NCBI GenBank assembly: GCA_905214895.1
Contig: CAJMNP010000035.1
Location: forward strand, 1 to 7,762
Source of the DNA: an uncultured bacterium
GTDB lineage: Bacteria; Actinomycetota; Coriobacteriia; Coriobacteriales; Coriobacteriaceae
DNA length: 7,762 bases
Reading direction: 5' to 3'
Both the position numbers and the translations under genes were made by a program. The notes below the pieces were generated by a model. That model saw only the letters and a program-made list of their open reading frames with translations, did not search any database and was not told the DNA's origin. This document shows, in pieces, positions 1 to 5,908 of this stretch (within the stretch, counting starts at the first letter, position 1; the number at the start of each line of letters is the position of its first letter).

Positions 1-447
1 CATGGCACGCAGGTAGATCTCGGGGTCGGGCTTAAACGCACTGCACTCGTGACCGCTGATGGTGTAGTCCAGCACGTCGGCGATACCGGCAATCTCAACC
101 AGCTCGTCGATGAGCTCGCGGTAGGACGAGCTCGCGATGGCACACTTCACGCCGCGTTCGTGCAGTTCGCGCATCACCGGCTCCGTCTGCTCGTTGAGCA
201 GCTCGGCATACGGAACGGGGTGGACCGGGCTGTAGACCTGCTTGTACTCCACACGCAGGCGCTCGCGCAGCTCGACATCGTCGGGCACCAGCGCCTCCCA
301 AATGGCAGGCTCGTTAGACCCCGAAAGATCGGGAATCTCGTCAAAGTGGAAGCCCTTCTCCTCCATAAACGCCACGCGGCGACGGTTGTAGAACCACTCG
401 GTATCGACCAGCACGCCGTCCATATCAAACAGCACTGCCTTGATCAT
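1..447 (-). CDS. HAD-family phosphatase, beta-phosphoglucomutase-like (C-terminus beyond window)
   Basis: First 149 residues of a HAD-superfamily hydrolase that runs off the left edge, expected to remove or move a phosphate on a small metabolite in the cytoplasm. Motif I is DMDGVLVDTE (nucleophile D8, acid/base D10). A helical cap fills roughly residues 16-90. Motif II is Ser106 in CAIASSS, and motif III is Lys139 in FKPDPEIY. The DGVLxDTE and KPxPEIY patterns fit the beta-phosphoglucomutase/YqaB-type subfamily. Motif IV and the stop lie outside the window. Two in-frame ATGs exist, at 453 and 447. GGAGG (460-456) is only 2 nt from the first and 8 nt from the second, so 447 is preferred. A terminator separates it from the upstream deglycase, so it is probably a separate unit. 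A role in clearing sugar phosphates made by the locus is possible but only inferred; the substrate is unknown. Confidence 0.88.
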   Translation of the reverse strand, partial: MIKAVLFDMDGVLVDTEWFYNRRRVAFMEEKGFHFDEIPDLSGSNEPAIWEALVPDDVELRERLRVEYKQVYSPVHPVPYAELLNEQTEPVMRELHERGVKCAIASSSYRELIDELVEIAGIADVLDYTISGHECSAFKPDPEIYLRAM

Positions 448-461
448 ACGCATCTCCTCCC

Positions 462-496
462 ACCTGCCAAAAAGGGACAGGTTTATTTTGGTAGGT
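462..496. repeat. Palindromic repeat with AAAGGGACAG core
   Basis: ACCTGCCAAAA (462-472) faces TTTTGGTAGGT (486-496), an 11-bp stem with one G-T pair around a 13-nt loop. The loop and its flank contain AAAGGGACAG (471-480), which recurs exactly on the other strand in the hairpin at 1681-1713. It lies just upstream of the HAD ribosome binding site, so it would be in that gene's leader or promoter. It looks like a dispersed REP-like palindrome rather than a terminator, since no T-run follows. Confidence 0.6.
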
Positions 497-535
497 TTTA
501 TCTGGGGTTTTGCGGCGCAACGAACACGCCCTCCC

Positions 536-573
536 AAAACAGAAAAGGGGACGGGGTGTAAACCCCATCCCCT
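536..573 (-). terminator. Rho-independent terminator of the PTS/deglycase operon
   Basis: Read on the minus strand, AGGGGATGGGGT, a 4-nt loop and ACCCCGTCCCCT form a 12-bp stem with one G-U pair, followed by a T-rich tail (TTTTCTGTTTT, ending at 536). It starts 33 nt after the stop codon of the SIS gene at 607. It is the clearest intrinsic terminator in the window and marks the end of the transcription unit. Confidence 0.85.
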
Positions 574-606
574 CTCAATCAACCCGTAAGGTCTACTTAC
601 TTGTGA

Positions 607-1590
607 TTAGTAGGAAAGCTTCCACATGTAGCGACGCATGGTCAGCGGGTGCTGACGGGCCTCGGCGATCTGGTTGCCGTACTCGCGCATAACGGCGAGG
701 TGCAGCAGCGGGTTGAAGTAGGTGACGACGCTCGCCGGCACGGCGTCAGCCAGGCCGTAGTCCTTGGAGTCGATCAGAGCGACCTTGGCGCCCATGCGCT
801 TAAGGAAGGTGAGGGCGCGAGCGTCCATCGGACGGGTAGCACCGTCGGACATGAAGAAGACGTAGGGCTTACCCTCGGTGGAAACCTCGAACGGGCCGTG
901 GAAGTACTCGCCGGTGTTGTAGGCGGCGGCGTCGATCCACTGCATCTCGGTGAACAGGAAGGCGGCGTGAGAATAAGCCATCTTCTCGGAGGCACCGGAG
1001 GCCATGAAGTAGATCATCTTGTCGTCCTTGAAGTCTTGGGCGAACTGCTTGGCGAGGCCCTTGGCGGACTGAGCGGCGTTCTCGCAGAGCTCGAAGACGT
1101 TGGTGAGGCCGGTGATCATGTCCTCGTAGTGGTCATAGCCCTCGGTCTGCTGAAGGATCTCGAGAGCAAGAGCGATGGCGTAGCCAGGCTTCTCGCACTT
1201 GGCAGCGTAGTTGGCATGGAAGCCGTGAACGATGACGTGGTCGGCGTCGACGGTCAGAGCGGAGCCGGCCTTGTTGGTGAGGGAGACGACCGGGCAGTTG
1301 TGCTTCTTGGCGGTCTTGTTGGCCTCGACGGTCTCGGGCGTGGAGCCACCGAGGGAGCAGGTGATCACGAAGGTGTGCTCGTTGACCCAGGAAGGCGTGT
1401 CGTAGTTGAACTCGTTAGCGGTGAAGATCTGAACGTTCAGCTTGTCCGTGTTGTTGGCCAGGAAGTACTTGGCAGGGTAAAGGTCGGACATGGAAGCACC
1501 GCAGCCGACGAAGGCGACGCTGTGGATCTCGTGGTTGGACAGGACGTCAGCGACGATCTGCTTAGGGAGGTTAAGGTCGATCTCGTACAT
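607..1590 (-). CDS. SIS-domain sugar-phosphate deglycase (FrlB/FraB/Gfr family), copy 1
   Basis: A 327-residue cytoplasmic protein with two SIS domains, predicted to cleave a 6-phosphorylated Amadori-type conjugate into hexose-6-phosphate and a free amine or amino acid. The N-terminal SIS domain has VGCGAS (28-33) and the phosphosugar loop SLGGSTPET (79-87). The C-terminal domain has ASGAS (197-201). Glu215 (TEMQW) and His231 (EYFHGPFE) lie 16 residues apart, the spacing of the catalytic Glu/His pair described for FraB (about 214/230). The tail EARQHPLTMRRYMWKLSY closely resembles FraB as I remember it. An in-frame ATG at 1599 sits 1 nt from the AAAGG site (1605-1601), whereas the ATG at 1590 is 10 nt away, so 1590 is chosen. 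It lies 198 nt after EIID with two hairpins between and no clear promoter, so it is probably the last gene of the PTS operon. GfrF-, GfrE- or FraB-type specificity cannot be told apart. Confidence 0.88.
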   Translation of the reverse strand: MYEIDLNLPKQIVADVLSNHEIHSVAFVGCGASMSDLYPAKYFLANNTDKLNVQIFTANEFNYDTPSWVNEHTFVITCSLGGSTPETVEANKTAKKHNCPVVSLTNKAGSALTVDADHVIVHGFHANYAAKCEKPGYAIALALEILQQTEGYDHYEDMITGLTNVFELCENAAQSAKGLAKQFAQDFKDDKMIYFMASGASEKMAYSHAAFLFTEMQWIDAAAYNTGEYFHGPFEVSTEGKPYVFFMSDGATRPMDARALTFLKRMGAKVALIDSKDYGLADAVPASVVTYFNPLLHLAVMREYGNQIAEARQHPLTMRRYMWKLSY

Positions 1591-1680
1591 CTGACACATT
1601 CCTTTCGATTTTTTGCGGCGCCACATTGCCGGGCGCTCGCAGGGTTACCGTGGTTTGGACCGAGTCGCCGGCCCGTTGAG

Positions 1681-1713
1681 GATGTGTCAAAGGAACTGTC
1701 CCTTTGACACATC
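1681..1713. repeat. Perfect 13-bp palindrome with AAAGGGACAG core
   Basis: GATGTGTCAAAGG (1681-1693) and CCTTTGACACATC (1701-1713) are exact reverse complements around a 7-nt loop. The minus strand carries AAAGGGACAG (1705-1696), identical to the core at 471-480. It lies in the transcribed spacer between EIID and the deglycase. No T-run follows, so it is more likely a mobile or REP-like palindrome, or an RNA-stabilising hairpin, than a terminator. Confidence 0.7.
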
Positions 1714-1724
1714 TAGGGATGGAA

Positions 1725-1755
1725 GCCTGCCTGGGGTATGGGATGCCAGGCAGGC
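1725..1755 (-). other. Hairpin after EIID, possible weak terminator or mRNA stabiliser
   Basis: GCCTGCCTGG (1725-1734) and CCAGGCAGGC (1746-1755) make a perfect GC-rich 10-bp stem with an 11-nt loop, 33 nt downstream of the EIID stop. The bases after it on the minus strand (TTCCATCCC) are not a U-tract, so full termination is doubtful. Partial attenuation or protection of the upstream PTS message from 3' decay would fit the position. Confidence 0.5.
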
Positions 1756-1788
1756 CCCCGGGGAAAGCGGTTAGACGCTTGGTCGCGA

Positions 1789-2622
1789 CTAGGCCAGGAT
1801 GCCGGCCGCGGAGAGGGCGATGCCGCCCACGATGGCGATCACGAGAAGCCAACCGGTGTTGACGTTCTTCTTGATGAGCCAGTACATAAGGCCGGTGAGG
1901 CCGAGGGAGATCATCTGGGGCATCATGCCGTCCAGGATGTCCTGAATCACGACGGTGCCCTCAGCGAACTGCAGCGGGGTGGTGGCGCCGATCAGCGTAG
2001 CGATCATGCCGCCCACGGACATAAGACCCACGATGCCGCAGACATACATGAGCTTCTCCATGAGGTCGCCGCCCTGGAGCTTGCTCAGGTACTCGTGGCC
2101 GCCCTGATAGCCGATCTTGGCTGCGAACCACGTGATCAGCACAGAGGGCACGATGGAGATGAGCATGGCCAGGATCGGGCCCATGATGGAGCCCTGCTGA
2201 GCCAGCTGAACACCCAGGCCAAAGGCGATAACGCGGATGGTGCCCTGGAAGAAGGAGTCACCGATGCCGGAAAGCGGACCCATAAGGGAGGTCTTGACCG
2301 CGTTGATCGAATCGGGGTCGAAGTTCTCGGGATCCTTGGCGTACTCTTCCTCCATGGAGGCGGCGAGGCCCAGGATGAAAGCGCTCGTCTGCGGGGTGCA
2401 GTTGTAGAACGCCATGTGACGGTGGTAAGCCTCTTTCTTAGCAGCGAGCTGCTTGGGGTCGGACTCGTCCGGATAGAGGCGATCGAGCGTGGGAACCATG
2501 CCGTAGAGGAAGCCCATGTTCATCTGACGCTCGTAGTTCCAAGAGGCCTGGATGGCCCAGGAGCGCCAGAAGAACTGGCTGACCTTCTTGTTCAGGGACA
2601 CGTCCTTGGTTGCGGTTGCCAT
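1789..2622 (-). CDS. PTS mannose-family transporter subunit EIID
   Basis: A 277-residue EIID, the membrane partner of EIIC in a mannose-family (PTS-EII-Man/Fru/Sor) permease that carries the sugar across the membrane for phosphorylation by EIIB. Family signatures are the N-terminal FFWRSW...NYERQMNMGFLYGMVP (17-44), HMAFYNCTPQTSAFILG (69-85) and LMGPLSGIGDSFFQGTIR (113-130). Hydrophobic segments follow at roughly 128-142, 146-168, 193-213, 234-250 and 256-276. The frame stays open upstream to 2739, but that extension overlaps EIIC and has no ribosome site. The ATG at 2622 follows AAGGAGG by 8 nt and gives the usual family length. It is 13 nt after EIIC and translationally coupled to it. Confidence 0.95.
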   Translation of the reverse strand: MATATKDVSLNKKVSQFFWRSWAIQASWNYERQMNMGFLYGMVPTLDRLYPDESDPKQLAAKKEAYHRHMAFYNCTPQTSAFILGLAASMEEEYAKDPENFDPDSINAVKTSLMGPLSGIGDSFFQGTIRVIAFGLGVQLAQQGSIMGPILAMLISIVPSVLITWFAAKIGYQGGHEYLSKLQGGDLMEKLMYVCGIVGLMSVGGMIATLIGATTPLQFAEGTVVIQDILDGMMPQMISLGLTGLMYWLIKKNVNTGWLLVIAIVGGIALSAAGILA

Positions 2623-2630
2623 AGTGTGTT

Positions 2631-2638
2631 CCTCCTTA
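2631..2638 (-). promoter_or_regulatory. Ribosome binding site of EIID overlapping the EIIC stop codon
   Basis: On the minus strand TAAGGAGG combines the EIIC stop (TAA, 2638-2636) with a near-perfect Shine-Dalgarno 8 nt before the EIID ATG. Ribosomes ending EIIC would therefore sit on the EIID site, favouring coupled, near-equimolar synthesis of the two membrane subunits. Confidence 0.8.
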
Positions 2639-3430
2639 GTCTTCGTCGTCTTCGAGCGGATCGTAGTCGGAATCGACACCGGCGGCTGCATGGGAACCGT
2701 TGAACTTGAAGCCCATGAAGACGACAGCCAGGCACACACCGATCAGAGCGACCGCGATGACGGACAGGTTGAGGTAAGCGGCGAGCAGGAAACCGATGAA
2801 CAGGAACGGAGTCATACCCTTCTTGATCATCATGGTGAGCAGCAGGGCCAAACCGTAGGCGGTCATGATCTTGGTCGAAACGTTAAGACCAGTGGACAGC
2901 CACTCGGGAACCATGTTGACGATGGCCTGAACCAGGTCGGTGCCAACAAAGACGGCGAGGAAGATCGGCAGGAAGTACATGACGGCGTACAGACCGGAGC
3001 CGGCGCAGATGTGCATGCGATAGGCGGTCTTGAACTTTCCGTTATCGATCGCGCTATCTGCCACATGGGTGAGGGCGGCGATGATGGAACGGAACACGAT
3101 GCCGAGGAGCTGACCCAGGACGGCGACCGGGATGGCGATCGTCATGGCGGTCTCGGCGGAAGCATCGGTCAGGCACGCAAAGGCAGCGGCCACGATGCCG
3201 CCCAGGACCATATCGGGCGGAACGGCGGCGCCGACCTGCACCAGGCCCATGGACACGAGCTCGACGGCGGCACCGACGGCAAGGCCGGTGGGCACATCGC
3301 CCAGCAGCAGACCGACGAGCGTAGCGCCAACGAGGGGCTGCTCGAAGTTAAGACGACCGAGCAGGCGGGAGTCCCACATGCAGAACACGCCGACGAGGCC
3401 GACGAGCACCGCACTGATGAACGTATTCAT
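2636..3430 (-). CDS. PTS mannose-family transporter subunit EIIC
   Basis: A 264-residue integral membrane EIIC, the main sugar channel of the permease. Family signatures are QPLVGATLVGLLLGD (31-45) and AAVELVSMGLVQVGAAVPPD (54-73). Strongly hydrophobic stretches at about 4-17, 33-55, 75-90, 96-120, 141-163, 187-202 and 206-240 fit the multi-span fold. The C-terminus ends in an acidic tail (DSDYDPLEDDED, 253-264) predicted to be soluble and not needed for transport. AAAGGAG lies 6 nt before the ATG. The gene sits 36 nt after EIIAB and 13 nt before EIID, a standard man-type order (AB-C-D). Sequence alone does not reveal the sugar specificity of this family; the neighbouring deglycases are the best guide. 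Confidence 0.95.
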   Translation of the reverse strand: MNTFISAVLVGLVGVFCMWDSRLLGRLNFEQPLVGATLVGLLLGDVPTGLAVGAAVELVSMGLVQVGAAVPPDMVLGGIVAAAFACLTDASAETAMTIAIPVAVLGQLLGIVFRSIIAALTHVADSAIDNGKFKTAYRMHICAGSGLYAVMYFLPIFLAVFVGTDLVQAIVNMVPEWLSTGLNVSTKIMTAYGLALLLTMMIKKGMTPFLFIGFLLAAYLNLSVIAVALIGVCLAVVFMGFKFNGSHAAAGVDSDYDPLEDDED

Positions 3431-3447
3431 ACCCTTCTCCTTTCAGT

Positions 3448-3461
3448 CAGGCAAAAGCCTG
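3448..3461 (-). other. Small intercistronic hairpin between EIIAB and EIIC
   Basis: CAGGC (3448-3452), an AAAA spacer and GCCTG (3457-3461) form a 5-bp stem in the 36-nt gap, just before the EIIC ribosome site. It could tune EIIC translation or mark a processing site. The stem is short and may be chance. Confidence 0.25.
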
Positions 3462-3466
3462 GTTGA

Positions 3467-4390
3467 TTACAGCTTGGCGTCGATGTCGACGCTCTGATAC
3501 GTAGGGGTCTGCTGGACATAGAGCTTAATGCCCATGTCGAGCAGCTGGTTGACGTCGGCCTTCTGGGTGGCGTCGAAGAAGACGGAGCTGTCCTTGCCGC
3601 CGACCTGTTCGGCACCGTCGTGGTTGGCGGTGGCGCCCAGGTTGATGGCGTCGAGCTTGTAGCCCTGGCAGAACTGCAGCATCTCGGCAGTGTTGCCAAA
3701 GACGAACATGACGCGCTCGCCGAGGGTGTTGAGCTTGTCCATCTTGGCGAGGGCACGCTCGACGGTGAAGACGTTCAGGCGCACGCCCTGGGGCTTGGCC
3801 AGCTTAAGAGCGCCCTTCTTGATGTCATCGTTGGCGGCAGCGTTGTCGACGACGATGATGCGCTCGGCCTGAACCTTGGTGGTCCAGGTAAAGACGACCT
3901 GGCCGTGCAGCAGACGGTAGTCAAGACGTGCGAGGACGATCTTGGCGGGACCGGAGCTGTGACGGGACGCCTTGGCCTTCTTGGCGGGAGCCGCGGCGAC
4001 CTCGACCGGTGCGTTGGGGTTGGTCAGACCGGTGCGGGCCTCGTTGATGAGGGCCGCGAGCTCGGCACCCTTGACGGGGGCGGGGCTCATAGCGAGCGTC
4101 AGTGCCAGCGGAATGTTGAAACCGCTGACAACCGTGAACTTCGTGCCGTTCTTGGAAAGCTCGACCATGCTGTTGTTGACCGAGCTGCCGAGCATATCGG
4201 TCAGCACATAGACGGTGTCGTCCGCGTTGAACGTGGCGATCATGGCGTCCACCTTATTGGTGATGGGCTCCTTGTCGTCACGAGCAAGCGACACGACGTG
4301 GACGTTCGACACGTCGCCGAGAACCATCTCGAGCGTGTCTTTGGCGCCTGCGGCCAGGCCGCCATGAGATGCGAGAATGATCTGATTCAT
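3467..4390 (-). CDS. PTS mannose-family EIIA-EIIB fusion protein
   Basis: A 307-residue cytoplasmic protein that relays phosphate from HPr to the incoming sugar. The N-terminal EIIA domain (1 to about 122) starts MNQIILASHG, with His9 as the expected phospho-acceptor, and has LTDMLGSS (63-70) with the conserved Asp65. An Ala/Pro/Lys-rich linker spans about 124-147. The EIIB domain (about 148-307) carries ARLDYRLLHGQVVFTW (154-169), where His162 is the expected phosphorylated residue. The domain order matches E. coli ManX. GGAGGAGG precedes the ATG by 4 nt. It is the first gene of the PTS operon, with a consensus -10 box just upstream. Many gut PTS loci keep EIIA and EIIB separate, including Salmonella gfr, so the fusion is a point of difference. 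Confidence 0.95.
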   Translation of the reverse strand: MNQIILASHGGLAAGAKDTLEMVLGDVSNVHVVSLARDDKEPITNKVDAMIATFNADDTVYVLTDMLGSSVNNSMVELSKNGTKFTVVSGFNIPLALTLAMSPAPVKGAELAALINEARTGLTNPNAPVEVAAAPAKKAKASRHSSGPAKIVLARLDYRLLHGQVVFTWTTKVQAERIIVVDNAAANDDIKKGALKLAKPQGVRLNVFTVERALAKMDKLNTLGERVMFVFGNTAEMLQFCQGYKLDAINLGATANHDGAEQVGGKDSSVFFDATQKADVNQLLDMGIKLYVQQTPTYQSVDIDAKL

Positions 4391-4406
4391 CTTGCCTCCT
4401 CCTTTT

Positions 4407-4425
4407 CGTTATGGTCATTATAACG
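4407..4425 (-). promoter_or_regulatory. PTS operon -10 box overlapped by a CGTTAT dyad (candidate promoter/operator)
   Basis: The minus strand has a perfect TATAAT (4422-4417), 26 nt before the EIIAB start codon. No good -35 box lies 16-18 nt upstream, which suggests dependence on an activator. The inverted repeat CGTTAT-N7-ATAACG (4407-4425) covers the -10 box and would be well placed for repression. The same CGTTATA element occurs twice in the permease promoter at 5718-5733. The regulator is not identified. Confidence 0.55.
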
Positions 4426-4461
4426 TCTTATACGTTGCTTATTTTGCTAATTAGTATATAA

Positions 4462-4495
4462 ACCGTTCGCGGGTGAAAAACGACCGTTGGCGGGT
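4462..4495. repeat. Direct repeat of 13 bp at 21-bp spacing upstream of the PTS promoter
   Basis: ACCGTTCGCGGGT (4462-4474) and ACCGTTGGCGGGT (4483-4495) differ at one base. Their starts are 21 bp apart, two helical turns, so both copies face the same side of the DNA. They lie about 50-85 bp upstream of the expected PTS transcription start, a usual activator position, and that promoter lacks a good -35 box. A role as an activator site is inference. Confidence 0.5.
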
Positions 4496-4545
4496 TTAAC
4501 GCAATCGAAACGATGGTCTTGGGTAGGTCGGCGCTGGCTAGGCAC

Positions 4546-4566
4546 CGCCCGGCCAAACGCCGGGCG
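4546..4566 (-). other. GC-rich hairpin behind the permease gene, possible terminator without U-tract
   Basis: CGCCCGGC (4546-4553) and GCCGGGCG (4559-4566) form a perfect 8-bp stem with a 5-nt loop, 28 nt after the permease stop on the minus strand. The following bases (GTGCCTAGCC) contain no U-run, so it could pause RNA polymerase or stabilise the message but is not a classical intrinsic terminator. Confidence 0.4.
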
Positions 4567-4594
4567 CTACCTGCTCAAACACTCCGCCAATCCC

Positions 4595-5677
4595 CTATCG
4601 CACGAAGTACCAGGGGCTTTCCTGCACGGTGGGCTCCAGCGTAATGCCCGTGCGCTCGCGGAACAGATCCATGTCCTGCGATTTCTCCGTCCACCACGCG
4701 TTGGGCTTAAAGGTCATGCTCTCAATGACATGGTCGACAAACACACTGTTGCGCAGCTTGGAAAAGTCGGTGTTCATGATCACGATGGACGCGAGCACCA
4801 AAACGATGCCCAGAACCTTGATCGCACCGGCGGGCTCGGCGTAGACACCAATGCCCAGCAGCACGGTGACGACCGTCTCGAATGACATTACGACGGGAAC
4901 TTTCGACGTCTCGAGCCCCATGGACAGACCCTGCATATATAAGACATAGGCCACGGCTGTGGGGATGAGTCCAAAGCCAAGGAACAGCAGCAGCAGCTGT
5001 GGCGACATTGCTGCGGCGACATCTGGCCACGGAGCCGCGATAGCCGCCATAACCGCACCGCCAAAAACAAGGCCCCAAAACGTGACAGCCAGCGGGTGGA
5101 CCGTCTTGGTTGCTATCCGGCTAAACACCGCGAGCGACGCGCCACAAAAGCCCGCAATCACGCCCGACGTGACGCCCCAAACCGAAAAATGAAAACCGGA
5201 AAGGTCGCCATCGGTCACTGCAAGTACACAGCCACCGATGTTAAAAGCGATGGCAACGAGCTTGTTGGGAGTCACATCCTCGCGATAAAGTACGCGACCG
5301 AGCATGACGCCAAACACCGGCGAGGTGTAAAGCAGCACCGAGGCCGTGGACATGCCCACCTCGCCCATGCACTCGTAATAAAGCGTGTTAGCGGTGGCGA
5401 GGCCGATAATGCCAAGAAGCGCACAAGGAACAAGCTCTTTAGGACTTGCCTTGAACAGTGCCAGGGGACCCGATGCCTTTCCCTCACGAGCACCTCCCTG
5501 GCAACCCATGAATGCCAAGACCGGAGCCATTAAGACGGCACCCGACAACAAGCGAAAGGCAGCCATACTCTGGGACGTAACGCCCATGGCCGAGATGCCG
5601 TTTACAAAGATTCCGATGCTGCCCCACATAAGCGCGGCGATCAGCACCAGCACATAGCCCAGATTGCTTTTCTTCAA
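4595..5677 (-). CDS. EamA/DMT-superfamily permease with a long C-terminal tail
   Basis: An inner-membrane transporter of the drug/metabolite transporter superfamily, with two EamA repeats of about five hydrophobic segments each (roughly 7-150 and 165-302). Typical features are the start LIAALMWGSIGIF (12-24) and SKVPVVMSFETVVTVLLG (258-275) in the second half. Known relatives export amino acids or other small metabolites; this substrate is unknown. After the last span (about 286-302) a soluble tail of about 57 residues, rich in Trp and charged residues, extends to the stop, which is unusual for the family. The frame is open to a GTG at 5713, but that codon has no ribosome site and falls at the predicted transcription start. 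The TTG at 5677 has GAGGAGG 5 nt upstream and is preferred (360 residues). Its placement between deglycase and PTS suggests it may handle the released amine; that is inference. Confidence 0.85.
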   Translation of the reverse strand: MKKSNLGYVLVLIAALMWGSIGIFVNGISAMGVTSQSMAAFRLLSGAVLMAPVLAFMGCQGGAREGKASGPLALFKASPKELVPCALLGIIGLATANTLYYECMGEVGMSTASVLLYTSPVFGVMLGRVLYREDVTPNKLVAIAFNIGGCVLAVTDGDLSGFHFSVWGVTSGVIAGFCGASLAVFSRIATKTVHPLAVTFWGLVFGGAVMAAIAAPWPDVAAAMSPQLLLLFLGFGLIPTAVAYVLYMQGLSMGLETSKVPVVMSFETVVTVLLGIGVYAEPAGAIKVLGIVLVLASIVIMNTDFSKLRNSVFVDHVIESMTFKPNAWWTEKSQDMDLFRERTGITLEPTVQESPWYFVR

Positions 5678-5717
5678 CGCAGCCTCCTCGGTATTGTTTC
5701 CAATATGTTTCACACTA

Positions 5718-5745
5718 CGTTATAGTCGTTATATACATTTTTCAA
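5718..5745 (-). promoter_or_regulatory. Candidate promoter of the permease with tandem CGTTATA elements
   Basis: On the minus strand TTGAAA (5745-5740) and TATAAC (5724-5719) are separated by 15 bp, slightly short of ideal, placing the start of transcription near 5712. CGTTATA occurs twice in tandem on the plus strand, at 5718-5724 and 5727-5733, overlapping the -10 box. The match to the dyad at the PTS promoter suggests a common regulator. Confidence 0.45.
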
Positions 5746-5766
5746 GGCACAAATCGGTGAGCGGAA

Positions 5767-5803
5767 AAGTGATCCGTTTTCCTCCGTCCCCAGCGGATTA
5801 CTT
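5767..5803. repeat. Imperfect palindrome with a GGGGACGGAGG loop
   Basis: AAGTGATCCG (5767-5776) pairs with CGGATTACTT (5794-5803) with one G-T pair, and two further pairs extend it inward. The minus-strand loop contains GGGGACGGAGG, which recalls but does not match the GGGACAG loops of the repeats at 462 and 1681. It lies in the leader region between the deglycase and the permease promoter and is probably a dispersed palindromic repeat. Confidence 0.5.
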
Positions 5804-5807
5804 GGCG

Positions 5808-5872
5808 GTTGCGGTGAAATAGTTCCTAAATAGAGGCTTCAAGCCCCCAAACAGGAACTATTCCACCGCAAC
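5808..5872. repeat. Large 20-bp-stem hairpin repeat (REP/MITE-like)
   Basis: Arms at 5808-5827 and 5853-5872 pair over 20 positions, with a single A-C mismatch on the plus strand that becomes a G-U pair on the minus strand. The arms begin GTTGCGGTGA and end CACCGCAAC. A 25-nt loop holds a nested GGCT/AGCC mini-stem (5835-5845). It starts 36 nt after the deglycase stop, and the minus strand has no T-run after it, so it is a poor intrinsic terminator. Arm length and wobble pairing selected for one strand suggest a mobile palindromic repeat or a structured RNA element. Confidence 0.65.
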
Positions 5873-5908
5873 TTATGAGGACATCGAGCTGTTAGGCCGC
5901 TCTATCCC

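Noticed and set aside
1591..1626. Deglycase copy 1 starting upstream at 1626 or 1599
   Set aside because: Start 1626 lies upstream of the only ribosome site, and 1599 is just 1 nt from it; 1590 has suitable spacing and fits family length.
649..1707. Open frame of 352 codons on the plus strand opposite the deglycase
   Set aside because: It is the antisense shadow of a G/C-ending-codon gene: Val/Gly/Leu/Asp-rich with no recognisable domain, while the minus strand encodes a clear two-SIS-domain protein with a ribosome site.
2623..2739. N-terminal extension of EIID to an upstream start at 2739
   Set aside because: The 39 extra residues overlap the EIIC coding sequence and do not resemble EIID; ATG 2622 has a strong ribosome site.
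1738..3466. Long plus-strand frames of 321 and 304 codons opposite EIID and EIIC
   Set aside because: Rich in His, Asp, Gly and Glu, as expected when hydrophobic membrane genes are read in reverse; no ribosome sites or family motifs, and they overlap each other.
3620..4423. Plus-strand frame of 267 codons opposite EIIAB
   Set aside because: Antisense shadow without motifs; the minus-strand gene has both PTS active-site histidines.
4441..4594. Small coding gene or RNA gene in the gap between the EIIAB start and the permease end
   Set aside because: No frame with a ribosome site and no tRNA-like fold; the stretch holds a direct repeat and one hairpin only.
5678..5713. GTG start of the permease at 5713
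   Set aside because: No Shine-Dalgarno, and it coincides with the predicted transcription start; TTG 5677 has GAGGAGG at 5 nt.
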